Shown piece by piece: positions 53,175-64,000 of a stretch of DNA of 64,000 bases; position 1 is the stretch's first letter, and each line of letters begins with the position of its first letter. The position numbers were made by a program, and so were the translations under genes. Source of the stretch: Mercurialis annua (lineage: Eukaryota > Streptophyta > Magnoliopsida > Malpighiales > Euphorbiaceae); NCBI RefSeq assembly GCF_937616625.2, contig NC_065570.1:64941665-65005664 (forward strand). Direction: 5' to 3'. Below the pieces are notes generated by a model. It ran no database searches and had not been told where the DNA came from. It saw nothing but the letters and a program-made list of their open reading frames with translations.

Positions 53175-55587
53175 ATGAATGTGAGCCATGCGTCGGTTCA
53201 TCCAGTCGAAGAACCTCCTACCACGGATGGAAATAATAATAACAATGTACCTCGTGTGAGGATGAAAGACATACAAGGAATGCCTGGTACTAAAGGCGGC
53301 TTCGCCTTGCGTGTTTTTCAGTTCATCTTTGCTGCTGCTGCTCTTGCTGTCATGGCTACCACTAGTGACTTCCCTTCAGTGACTGCCTTTTGGTAATCAC
53401 TCACTCGCATTTTCTTCGTTAATTTATTTATTGTACTTTGTTATGTTGTGTCTATATTTGGGGATTAGAATTCAATGAGAAATGAGAGAAACGATGGCAG
53501 GGGATTATACTAAAGTAATTAAGATTGAAGTATATAATGTAATAATCAACATTTATGATTTAGTTTGCTACGCCTTTGGGGGAAGAACATCACTCTATGT
53601 TTCCAGCTTTCAAAATCCAAGGTTATAACAATGTCTAGGGAGGTACTAAATTTGCCTCCCATGTAAAATGATTCAAGTTTGGGTTTAGGATTTTCATGAG
53701 ATTGAGAAGAAGCTCATGCCTTTATCATTTAGGGTATTATGACAGTTTGTTTTCTATTTTGTCGGATACACGTTGAAATGTTGGTTTACTTAATGTTTGT
53801 TGAGCTTTTATTTCCTTTAGCTTTTGATTTACTCGAAAAAAGAGTGGCTTAATACATGGGGTTAGTTTTGCTCTCTTCAAAATCTTGTTATGGAAGTTTG
53901 GATAAATGGTCCTTCTTAACACCTGTGCAAAACTAGATATTGGCTCAAAATGAAACTCTAACGATGTCTCTCTTGATGTACTTTACTCTAGCAAGTGATT
54001 AGAATTGCTGTTAATTAATGAGTTGTTTCAAGTTAAAAGTTCAAAGTGTCTATGCTTCAGTTGTCGTTCATATGACAAAAGAATTTCTGCAGTCTATTTA
54101 TTTTAATTGGATGCATATTCAGAGGGAAACTCTTGTAAAATCTGACAGTTCACTGCCTTCAAGTCATTGACAGACATGGATAGTTGATGAATGAGAAAAG
54201 AGTCAACCTGGCCTTCGTACTTGTGTTTCGGAATCAAATAAATCACTTTTTAACTTTTTTAATCAACTAGATCTCCAAGCTTGTGTCTCGAGGTCAAATA
54301 AGTCACTTTGAACTTTTTTAGCCAGTTAGCTCCCAAAACTTGTGTCTCGGAGTCAAATAAGTTACGCGTTTGAGGCATATAGATTAGGGGTTATTTGACC
54401 CCAAGACACAAGTTCTGGGATCTAAAAATTAAAAGTGACTTATATGACCCTGAAACACAAGTTTTGGGATCTAATTGACAAAAAAAATTAAAATGACTTA
54501 TTTGACCCCGAGACACAAGTTTGAGGTCCGGGTTGACCCTTTTCTCGTTGATGAATTACAGACGAAATAGTTTTAGGGTGTTGAGAAATGACTACTTGTG
54601 TACCTTTTTCAATTGCCTTACTATTTTATTATGTTTTATCAGGACATCAAAGTTTTTTTTTTTTATGTTTTATCAGCTATCTTGTTGCGGCTGCTGGTTT
54701 GCAGTTCTTGTGGAGCCTTACCTTGGCTATAGTTGACTTATATGCTATCTTGGTGATGCGCTCCTTGCAAAATTATCACATCGTCAGCTTGTTTGCTGTT
54801 GGTGATGGGGTAAGATTAAAGAAGTATATTGATTTAAAAAATAGTACTATCTTTTACTCGTTCTAGTTGTTATTACTTATCTCAACAGTATCTATATAGC
54901 TTATGTAATCGTGTTCTTGATTTGGCATTTATTCAGTCGTTAAGCATTTATAATCTTGTTGCATATGTTTAATTAATATGTTCTGAACTGCTCGGTTCTG
55001 CTCATGAATGTTTTTAGTAAGTTTCTTTGGTTTGTCTAATCAATTTAGTTCTTTAGTAAGTACTTCACTATATATCCATCTGTTAATGTACAAGGTCAGT
55101 AAGACTAAAGCTTAAGCTGCCACTTCTATTTTGAAAATAAGCGTACCTAATGAAATTGTTCATACTTCATAGAACTTTTTTCGGCGACTGTTTTTAGCGT
55201 GTTCCTAAATCACGCAACAAATATAAATCTAAACTTAGGGTATTAAATGTGGAGTGTTATATAGTCGACATCTTAATCCTATGTGCATTTTTCTTCCCAT
55301 CCTATTGTATCTACATGTGATCCGATAGCGTAATTATCTCTATAAGTTCAATTTTCTTGGTCTTGTAGTTTAACTGTGTCGCGATTCTCATGCAGCTCAC
55401 ATCCACTCTTACATTTGCTGCTGCTTGTGCTTCTGCTGGCATCACAGTCCTTATTGATAATGATCTTGGCAGTTGTGCTGAGAATCATTGTGTGCAATTT
55501 GAAACAGCGACAGCCATGGCTTTCATTAGCTGGTTTACTGCACTGCCATCTTTTCTACTGAACTTCTGGTCTCTGGCATCCAGATGA
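53175..55587 (+). CDS. CASPL5A: CASP-like four-transmembrane protein, subgroup 5A
   Basis: Exons 53175-53392, 54677-54809 and 55396-55587 join in phase to 180 residues. The soluble N terminus begins [15 protein letters not shown] and contains [16 protein letters not shown]. Four hydrophobic segments follow at about 41-63, 74-98, 118-138 and 154-176, with the end [18 protein letters not shown]-like proteins are MARVEL-related; CASPs themselves build the Casparian-strip membrane domain, while subgroup 5 members are widely expressed and less well understood. The conserved acidic and basic residues of helices 1 and 3 were not checked. The gene lies directly after the retroelement stack, and intron 1 carries a foldback MITE. 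Confidence 0.92.
54193..54546. mobile_element. Mutator-type foldback MITE in CASPL5A intron 1
   Basis: Ends read GAGAAAAGAGTCAACCTGG and CCGGGTTGACCCTTTTCTC. GTTGATGAAT flanks the element at 54183-54192 and 54547-54556, a 9-10-bp duplication. Each arm contains three diverged copies of a unit with AACTTGTGTCTCGGAGTCAA or its complement, about 60-65 bp apart. Confidence 0.85.
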
Positions 55588-57040
55588 CAGAAAAAAAAGA
55601 CCGAAAACTGAAAACCAAAAAAGAGAAAAACAAATCGATATACGAGCCATTTTGTCACCAATTGATGAAATACGTGGTGGTGTTTGACCTGTATTGCCTG
55701 ATGTTGTGTGCTCCAATTCTCAAATGTTGAACTCAACTCTCTTCTTCCACTTGAATAGTTTTTGTAAATTGGGATGCATCGTAAATACTTGGGGTTGTTT
55801 TGTATCGTCAGCTTATGCTGTGTATTACGGAGGAAATGAAGTTGAGTTTATTCTTCTAGACATGGATTGTAGAAGTAGCTGAACTTGAGTAGTGTGTCTA
55901 ACAAAGAGTGTTACCGATAAAATTTTCATCTTTCATCTCCACTTTATTTTTGATGTCTCCCATTTGCTTGTGTTGTGCAAATCTGATATTTGTGGGTCAG
56001 CATTATTGCAATAGAAGTAACTAAGCAGCTAGTAATACATATTTTTTTGGATAACTCATTAAACTGTACATGTTTATATTACACATGAAAATATCATACA
56101 AAACAATACAAAAATGAACTTCTAGTTCATATAAGCATTAGTTCTGGAAACAAAAGAGGATGAATGCAGTAGCGGATCTAGAACTTTATTATGGTGGGTC
56201 CAAATATGTACCAATAAAATTAATTAAAAATAAATTGGTAATAATATAATAAAATATTTTTTTGTCATTATATTGATGAATTTTTATATCATGAAATTAT
56301 TAAATAATTACATCGTTATTCCTACTATTAATTTTTTTTATCTCATTTATACTATTAAACAATTTTTTAATGTAATTTTTAATTTAAGTTGTTTTCTAGA
56401 ATAACCTGTAAGACCATTAAAATCGAGTTCCTTTTCTTTTGTTGAAAAAGTTTGTACTTTATTGAAATTTATCTTTTTGAATATTAGTTTTTTTTATATC
56501 GAGATAAATATTGAAAAATTAATAAATTATTAGATTCAAATGCAAAATAAAAATTTAGTTATTTTTTTTCTCGATTTGATCTACTATATATATGTAAAAA
56601 TTAACTATAAATTATTAACAATGATTTAAATATTTAATTGAATAAATATATATTTAAAAAATATGTACATATTAATGATTTTTTCAATTCAATTGCTTGA
56701 ATTTTTTCACTTCAAAACCCGAAGTTACAGTCTGTTCAATGATTTTAATTTTTAACTTGAAGTTTGTAATTATTGTTGTCATTAATGTTAATGTTAAATT
56801 TTCATTTTTGGTTAACATAAAAAATAATGTGGTCCATTTAGATAATTTTTCTTATCCTATACAAAAATGTGTTGAAGATGGTAAAATTGGACTTAAAAAC
56901 AAAAATCAAGATCATATCAAAACAAATTTATAAGATGTGGAAATGCCTCACTGTCTTCTCATAAGACTTGATGTACTCTTCTCCCAAGTGGTAAGACACC
57001 TGCCCTAACATATTATCTGATGTGTTAGTCAATAGGCCTA
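55588..57040. other. CASPL5A 3' region and AT-rich spacer
   Basis: The 3' untranslated region of CASPL5A probably ends near 55950-56000. A stretch at 56165-56215 (AGTAGCGGATCTAGAACTTT) resembles degraded plant transposon text. A segment at about 56120-56165 recurs downstream of the legumin gene. No gene is supported. Confidence 0.5.
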
Positions 57041-57166
57041 CGCAGCCATGCAAATGAAGAACGAACCTAAAACAAGCTCTTAAGCTTCGTCTTCTATAAA
57101 TACCAGACTCTACTCCCACATTTATCACCACCAATTCTAACATATATCTCTTCCGCTCCTGTCACC
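57041..57166 (+). promoter_or_regulatory. Legumin promoter: RY element and TATA box
   Basis: CATGCA, the RY/legumin-box core bound by B3 seed regulators of the ABI3/FUS3 type, lies at 57047-57052 in CCATGCAAATG. A TATA box TATAAATA lies at 57095-57102, 65 bp before the start codon. The spacing is usual for seed-storage genes and predicts embryo-specific expression. Confidence 0.8.
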
Positions 57167-58978
57167 ATGGCTAAGCCTATGCTGCTCTCTGTTTCTCTCT
57201 GCCTTCTTGCTATCTTCAGCGGATCACTGGCTAGCCGTTCATTTCAGATGCAAAATGAGTGCCAACTCGATCGGATCAATGCCCTCGAAGCCGATGATCA
57301 CATTCAGTGCGAAGCTGGAACCATCGAGTCATGGAATCCCAACCGCGGCCAGTTCCAATGCGCTGGTGTTGCTGTCAACAGACACACCATTGAACCCAAT
57401 GGTCTTTTGTTGCCAAAGTACAACAATGCTCCACGACTTGTCTATATTGTCCAAGGTATCGTGTATATATCTACTAATTAATTTTATGAGAAATATATTG
57501 AAGAAATTCTTTAGATTGATTCTTTTTTTATAAAATGCAGGTAGGGGTATGCTTGGAGTGATGATGCCTGGATGCGCTGAAACATTTCAAGAATCTCAAC
57601 AGTCTGCTGGCAGCGGCGATAGGCAGGCAGAGCAGCACCAGAAGATTCGTCATTTCCGTCAAGGTGATATCATTGCTTTGCCTGCCGGAGTTGCTCACTG
57701 GTGTTATAATGACGGCAACGAACGCGTTGTTGCTGTGAGCATTTACGATATTGCCAGCAATGCCAACCAGCTTGACAACAACCCCAGAGTAATATACAAT
57801 CACATTTTTTACTATCCATGCTTATACCATTTGAACTATAATTTTTTTTTTTATGAATTGCTATAGCTCAGCAAAATTCATATTTTGGCTGATAAAACTA
57901 ATCTGAATCTCATTGGTGTTTTTTGAATAAATTCTGTAGAGCTTCTATCTAGCTGGTAACCCGGAAGATGAGTTCCGACAACTATCCGAACGCCAAGGTG
58001 AGCGTGGCCGTAGCGAGTCCTCCCCACGCGGCAGCCGTAGCCAGAGGCAACAGGGATCTTGCAACAATATGTTCTGCGGAATGGACACGAGAGTCATTGC
58101 CGAAGCTTTCAACATTGACGAGCAGTTAGCAAGAAAGCTTCAGAGCCAAAATGACTTCAGAGGCAACATTGTCAGAGTCGAAGGTCGGATTCAGGTAGTT
58201 AGACCACTGCGAACCCAACAAGAAATGGAGGAGCAACGGGAACGGGAATCTGAAGGAAGCCGCCGTTATAACGGTGTTGAAGAGACTTTCTGCACCATGA
58301 GGCTGAAGGAAAACATTGGCGATTCTTCACGTGCAGACATTTTCGTCCCTGAAGTTGGTCGTATGAGCACCGTTAACAGCCATAACCTCCCTATTCTCCG
58401 GTCGCTCCAGCTCAGCGCTTCCCACGTTGTTCTCCGTAATGTAAGTTAATTAACGCTACCTCAATAATCGAGAAAATCTTGTGTGAACCTAGTTCAATTA
58501 TGAACCATCTATTAAATACATGACACCCGGCGTATGTATATCTTTTTAATTTACTTAACAAATCTAATTAAAAATTTATTGGCAGAATGCTGTTAGATTA
58601 CCCCACTGGCACATGAATGCCCACAGCTTACTATACGCCATCAAAGGACAAGCATGGATTCAGATAGTTGATGAAAATGGCCGCAGTGTGTTCGACGGCA
58701 GTATGAGCCAGGGACAAGTACTGACCGTGCCGCAGAATTTCATGGTGGTTAAAAGGGCGGAGAGTGACCGATTCGAATACGTGGCCTTCAAGACGAACGA
58801 CAACGCCATGACCTCCGATGTTGCTGGCCGGACTTCATCTGTTCGAGGTATGCCTGTGGAGGTGCTAGCCAATGCATTTAGGGTGTCAATTGAGGAAGCC
58901 ATGAGGATCAAGTTTAACAGGCAGGAGACCACTTTTGGCCGCTCAGAACGTGGGTCTGATAGGAGGGCAGTTGCTTAA
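57167..58978 (+). CDS. 11S globulin / legumin seed-storage protein
   Basis: Exons 57167-57455, 57541-57788, 57940-58440 and 58586-58978 join in phase to 476 residues, the usual four-exon layout of legumins. A signal peptide (about 1-22, [20 protein letters not shown]) directs entry to the secretory path and storage vacuole. Two cupin domains follow. The vacuolar processing site is Asn289-Gly290 (NGVEET), giving acidic and basic chains. C32-C65 is the expected intrachain disulfide; C108 and C296 match the interchain pair. The variable region is short and Arg/Ser-rich (RGSRSRQQGS), less Gln-rich than in many legumins. A likely poly-A signal AATAAA lies near 58999. Confidence 0.95.
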
Positions 58979-60160
58979 GTTAGTATAAATTTGCAATGAA
59001 TAAAAGAAAGGGACTCTTTTCAATGTGTAGAAGTTGAATAAAAGAAACCAATTTTATGTATAATGCAAAGTTGACAGAGGACTTGGAAATAAAAATAAAC
59101 CTTTTCTCTTCTTAATATTATCTTATCTCGTCCTTTGGAATTCTATTCTGTTACATTTTTTAGATTTCTAAACTTCGGTAACATATTAAAACATGTTAGG
59201 CAAATTTAAGTAATATATACAAAATCATATTACAAAAATAAACAAGAAAAATTGAATAAAATTACAAGATTAATATCAAATATTTAGCGAAAATCTCCAT
59301 CACATTCCAACTTGTATCGTACTTATTTTGTTTCAAAAAGATCCATGCCCGAAAAGGTGTGTGCTCCCGTTGATGTGGCACTGACAATGCTTGCCACACA
59401 TGATAAAATTAGGCAAAAGATGTAGAAAAATCCTTGAACTTATTTTTACACTCTCAAACTCTAAATCGGTTCAAACAAATTCTAAATTCTTTTTTAAAAT
59501 AATAAGATTACAAATTAAAGTGTATTCCCCGGTCACTCAAAAATTCAAAATTGCCTGTATACCGCTTAAACACACTATTGCATTATCTCCTGATATATAA
59601 CATAACAAAGCTTTTCTATATATAACATCACTATATATCACCACTTTACTTTTGCCTGAAATGAAATAAACCAGTCCTGTTGGCTGACAAGCAGAGTTTG
59701 CTATAGTAGTTTCTAGTAACCGTAAAATCCACTGATGTTGTACTGATATGATCATCACATAATCAGTTACAAACAATTATTGATGCATCCAAACTTTCAA
59801 ATGTAATTCATCATTTAAATAATTTTTTCTTTAGGTATCTACAGTAATCAAAGAGCGAAACTGTTTTTTTACCATTCAAACAAAACCCGAGTTCATATAA
59901 GCATTATTTCTGTAAACAGAAGAAGATGAACGTCAAGCTTGTTTCTTGAACTTGGCTAGTTACATAATCTACTTTACTCGCGACTAACACATTCTCAAAC
60001 AAACTACAGCTGCTCTCACATAAGATGTCTGATGTTTGAAAAACTGGCGGATACTAATATAAGAAGTCTTAAGGAACCTAGCTAAATAGTCTAATGATTG
60101 TAAATTTGTAAATCAAATCTTAGAGAAAAAAAAAATAAGAATTCTATTGTCTGCATTGTT
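58979..60160. other. Legumin 3' region and spacer
   Basis: After the poly-A region the sequence is AT-rich without a supported gene. A segment at about 59885-59935 resembles about 56120-56165. Confidence 0.5.
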
Positions 60161-60166
60161 CTTTTC

Positions 60167-60422
60167 GAGAAATATTTAGGTGAACTTAGTTTACCACTTA
60201 AAATTATGAACCATCTACAAATAATATGTCATGTGACATAATTATAAATTTATAATAAATAATCCAATTATTTCATGACACATTAATGATCATTTAAATT
60301 TAATTCTAAAAATCAATAAATAATATATGTCATTAAAATGATTGAATTATTTATGATAATTATATCACGTGACACATCATCATAATCCTACGTGATAGAT
60401 TAGATTGATTTAAGGATTTCTA
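60167..60422. repeat. Foldback MITE-like element
   Basis: The left arm (GAGAAATATTTAGGTGAACT, CATGTGACATAATTATAAAT) mirrors the right arm (TAATTATATCACGTGACACA, GATTTAAGGATTTCT). The ends recall the MITE at 28261-28481. A partial relative lies in the last legumin intron at about 58467-58515 (GAGAAAATCTTGTGTGAACC). No exact target duplication was found. Confidence 0.6.
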
Positions 60423-60469
60423 GTTGTTTTCAGTATTTACTACTTAGAGTGGCCAGTCCCAAAACCAAC

Positions 60470-60645
60470 ACAGGCTCCATCGCTAGCCTCGAAACCACCG
60501 CCGGTGCGGGTTTGTTGAGAACATATACCCGCGCCGGTCTGTTCTCAAATCCGAGAATAGACCATGTCTGTTCTCAGGTGAGAACATATGTCTGTTCTCA
60601 CCTGAGAACAGGCCACGACCTCTGGTGGCCGGCGGTGGTTTTTTT
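60470..60645. repeat. GC-rich compound palindrome
   Basis: Outer arms carry ACCACCGCCGG (about 60496) and CCGGCGGTGGT (about 60629). An inner 19-bp perfect inverted repeat (CTGTTCTCAGGTGAGAACA, 60568-60586 and 60593-60611) has a 6-nt spacer. The phrase TCTGTTCTCA recurs four times. It is not coding. Confidence 0.7.
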
Positions 60646-61084
60646 TTGTAAAATTATAAGTAAAAAAAATATCATTCAGATTCCTAATTAAAATTGTTTA
60701 TCAATATAAGTCCTTTGAAGGATCAAATTGAAATATATCGTAAATATTAAGGATATTTGTGAATCTTTTTCTAAAAGACATTTGACGCCGTTAACTGCCA
60801 TAATTAACGGAAGAGTGTATTTCTCCAATAAAAAAATTTAAATGGTTTTTATTTCGATAAAGTAACCACAAAGACTTAATTGTGTCGGAAAAATGAAAAA
60901 GGGCTGATATGTATTTTGGTAAAACCACGAGGTCTTTTTGTACCTGTTGCCTTCTCAAAATCCTCCCAAATTCAAAAGCAAACCCTAGACCTAGAGCATC
61001 TCCAGCTTAACTTCTCCTGTCGGTCGTCGTCTTCATTGCAAAATAAAAAAAACGAAAATTTTCAATTCTGTATGAAATAATAAA
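60646..61084 (+). other. Spacer and probable leader of the CCHC gene
   Basis: The last 150 bp upstream of 61085 lose the AT bias and probably form the 5' untranslated region. A short open frame at 60880-61080 has no recognisable content. Confidence 0.45.
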
Positions 61085-62796
61085 ATGGCGAAAGGCGACA
61101 AACAGAAGGCAAAAATTGAAGAAGAAGAAGAAGAAAATCCGGTGATAGAACTGAGCAGCGGCGATGAAGCCAACGAGGATCTAAGCTTACAGATTGTTAA
61201 GAAAGCGCTTCAAACGAGAGCTGCAAAGTTGGCCCAAAACGGCAGTAATATTGTCGTTTTGGACGATGATGACGATAATAACATTGATGCGTCTAAGAAT
61301 GATACCGGAGTTATTGGTGTCACTGGCCGTGATGAGTTGGCATCATCCTCGTCGCCGCCTGTGGACGCTGACGTGTCAGTGAAGAAGAGGAAAAAGAAGA
61401 AAAAGAAGATTCAAAAGAAAGAAGAAATTCAAATTCAATCTGTAAGTGTGTTGATTTTCACGATTTGATTGGCCTATAAGTTCCCCTGATTTTATGAATC
61501 TTTATTGCCATTAAAAATGATTTAGTTCAATTATCATTGCCGTTGAAATCTAATACTGTATCAGGCAAAGGAAGAAGGGAATGCGGCGGAAACAATCCAA
61601 AAAGTTGCGGTGGAGGAAGCATTGGAGAATGTGGAGGCAGTTGAGATGGCGGCGGAGTTATATCCCAACGCCGAAACTAGTGCTATTGAAGTACCCGAGA
61701 ATATGGTTCTGCGAAAACTTCTTGTGAGTTTAACTTAAACTTTTGTTTTGGATGTGCTATTTGGAATACATGTTACTTTCTCTTAAAGTATATGACTATG
61801 AGGAATGTAAATTCAGTGTGAACTATGAAGGTTTATATGGGTTGAGTATGTCTTTATTTGTTCTGTCAGCGAGGCCCTAGATACTTTGATCCTCCAGATA
61901 ATAATTGGTCAAAATGCTTTAATTGTGGAGAGGAAGGTCATATGGCGGTGAATTGTCCTTCGTTTGAGAAGAAGAGAAGGCCTTGTTTTCTTTGCGGGGG
62001 TTTGGACCATGGTGTCAGGCAATGTTCTAAGGTCTGTAATCCGAAATAATGGTACATATTTGTTTATATTTTTATTTATTCATAGTTGTGAGTTGCTCTT
62101 GAATTTTACTTAGTTGATTTGGGCTTTTTGTCTGATTATTTTATGTTGAGGGGATCAGTATTCAGAATAAAAAATCTATTCAAATCTAATTCATAACTAA
62201 CATCTGACTTTTCCCCATTAGAGACTCTTTTAGACAAGAAAAAATTCGTAATTGCGTTCCCATTAAAGCAAAAGTGTACATCTTCATTTTTTTTTAATGT
62301 TTATGCTTATGTTTTAGTTGGAACTCAATATAAGTGGGTTGCAACTTAAATTTGATGACTTATGAATATTTGTCGTGTTTGATTTCTTTTTAGGAACGGG
62401 TTTGCATTATTTGTAAATCTGTTGGTCACCGTCCAAACAAGTGTCCAGAGAAACATAAAGGTGGTCTTCAGAATGCAAAAGTTTGTTTGAAATGTGGAGA
62501 CTCTGGGCATGATATGTTTTCATGCAAGAACAATTATTCTCATGATGATCTCAAGGTTGTGTTCCTCTGTACAAATTTTATTATGCCTTTTTGTTTTACT
62601 TACAGGCCAGTTTTATCATTTGAATGTGAAGGACTTTAATGTTTATTTGTTTCTTAACATTTTTTTAGTCTTCATGCAGGAGATACAGTGTTACATCTGC
62701 AAGAATTTTGGCCATCTATGTTGTGTGAACTCTCTTGACAATAGGCCAAGCGAAGTTTCTTGCTATAAATGTGGTGAACTGGGTCATACTGGTTTG
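61085..62796 (+). CDS. Multi-CCHC zinc-knuckle protein, 3' part not in window
   Basis: Exons 61085-61441, 61565-61723, 61870-62031, 62394-62555 and 62680-62796 join in phase to 319 residues and are open at the right. The N terminus is acidic (KIEEEEEENPVIELSSGDEA) with a Lys-rich run (KKRKKKKKKIQKK) that may be a nuclear signal. Zinc knuckles follow: CFNCGEEGHMAVNC, CFLCGGLDHGVRQC, CIICKSVGHRPNKC, CLKCGDSGHDMFSC, a variant CYICKNFGHLCCV without the last Cys at the usual place, and the start of CYKCGELGHTGL. The family (Arabidopsis At3g43590-like, from memory) has further knuckles, so the next exon should begin with an Ala-Cys codon pair. None was found up to 64000. Such proteins bind RNA or single-stranded nucleic acid; the target is unknown. 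Reading past the last donor stops at about 62886. Confidence 0.8.
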
Positions 62797-64000
62797 GTAA
62801 CTCCTGATTGGCATTTTGTGGCCCTTTTTTCTATCTTTAATTACTTCTTTAAGTTGAATATTCATGAAAATTCTTTAAATATATAGATAAATAAATTCAA
62901 TACTACTTGCATTAACTATGTAAACAAACTTGGAATAATCAAATATTTTCTTGACTTCGGTAATGCAGTCTAACCACAATATTCACGCAAAAAGAAGAAC
63001 ATAAATAATATATTTAAATCTTAGAAGACTAAAATTTAATAGTTCAACTCAATGTCCAAAATGTCTTTGCCCTCAAATAAAATGTTAAAGCAAACTTCTA
63101 GCTCACAATGGCATTCTAGACCTATCTAACAGACTTAGTAAACCAAGCTCTTAAATCTACATGAATAAGTTACTGCAGTCTATTTTTTGAAAAAACAGAT
63201 GGCAAGAGATTAGCTACATATTTAATAAGTATATAAATAGTTAAACTCTACTGATTGTTGAATTATGTCATCTATTTCAAAATGGATACTCATTTTAATT
63301 TCTTTTTTATTATCAAACTTTAATTTTGAATTCAATATTGATATTAATGAATTTTCTGCTGTGATGAAAAAGAATAACTTTAGAATATTCATCACACCAG
63401 CAGCCACGTGGATTTGAAATTATGTGGCTGCTGAGGCGGAAAATATTACAGGAATACTTTTTCAAGTTAGTTAAAATCCATCTGAAGTTTATTAAAGACT
63501 TGTGTCATTGAACTCAAAATTGAAGGCTGGTTATCAAAAAGGGAAAAAAAAATCAGAACTTAGTATCCATTTTGGGACAAAAATGCATAGTTTGGTGATT
63601 GCTATGGTTGATACCCATGTATCCTTGTGTCCTAAATCTATTTAATGGTATGTACTTATTAAGTACTTATATATTTGAGAATGCTATTACTATAAATAAT
63701 ATATTATCTTTTAAACAGGCTTTAAATAAGACTTAATTTTCCTAGATTGGCTGAATGCAGTGTATAAATTTATTATACAAAATAATTCAATGGATTAAAA
63801 TGCTAAACTTAAAACCCAGAAAGCATATGTAGCACTACTCATCAAGTGAGGTTAAAACTTAAAAAAAAAAACCCCATTCTCTACTTTACTTGAGTGTAAA
63901 GGAACATTGGTAATAGTGGAGACAATTAAAGAAAAGGATTTTTGTGTGGAAAATGTGGGTTGAAAATGTAGATGGAAGCATGTTAAATTATAAGATTTTA
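62797..64000. other. AT-rich region after the last CCHC exon found
   Basis: No exon with zinc-knuckle codons was found. Acceptor-like CAG sites at about 62969 and 63719 lead quickly to stops. This is either a long intron that continues outside the window or a sign that the gene is truncated here. Confidence 0.5.

Overview
The window is nuclear DNA of a eudicot plant. The genes are interrupted by many GT-AG introns, the spacers are very AT-rich, the transposable elements (Tat- and Athila-type Ty3/gypsy, LINE, hAT, Mutator-like, Stowaway and CACTA remnants) are typical of plants, there is a decayed plastid ndhF insertion, and an 11S legumin seed-storage gene is present. Nothing here fixes the family or species.

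Layout. 1-4.2 kb is spacer with a foldback repeat. 4.2-8.4 kb holds a four-exon auxin response factor gene of the ARF10/16 class with a miR160 target site. 8.4-20.5 kb is repeat-rich spacer (nested inverted Stowaway MITEs, minisatellites, the ndhF fragment, a possible SINE, two large foldbacks). 20.9-27.7 kb is a 19-exon SAPS-domain (SIT4/PP6-associated) gene on the minus strand. 28.2-52.4 kb is a stack of nested transposons. 53.2-55.6 kb is a three-exon CASPL5A-type four-helix membrane protein. 57.0-59.0 kb is a four-exon 11S legumin with an RY element and a TATA box. 61.1-62.8 kb and beyond is a multi-knuckle CCHC zinc-finger gene that is incomplete in the window.

Nested stack. An old, 5'-truncated LINE (zinc-binding region, then RNase H, then poly-A tail) is split by a gene-fragment-bearing insertion of unknown type, by a hAT-type MITE (8-bp target duplication CCCCAGAG), by an 18-kb pol-less Athila-like LTR element (33290-51462, duplication GGCTT) and by a Mutator-type MITE near its tail. 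Inside the Athila-like element sits a young 12.1-kb Tat-lineage element on the minus strand (37485-49600, duplication CTTAG, two 760-bp LTRs with no difference seen). The Tat element carries an uninterrupted 1997-residue gag-pol frame, an array of about 23 copies of an 18-bp unit, and on its antisense strand a spliced three-exon gene (716 residues: gypsy-type transposase/plant-mobile-like region, Pro/Ala-rich linker, coiled coil). This antisense gene is the most unusual system in the window.

Gene relations. ARF10, the SAPS gene and CASPL5A lie in the same order as Arabidopsis At2g28350, At2g28360 and At2g28370 (recalled from knowledge, not searched). The ancestral neighbourhood is therefore retained, with the retroelement stack inserted between the second and third members. 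The retroelement proteins work together as one replication machine; the host genes act in separate pathways (auxin signalling, phosphatase regulation, membrane domains, seed storage, RNA or nucleic-acid binding).
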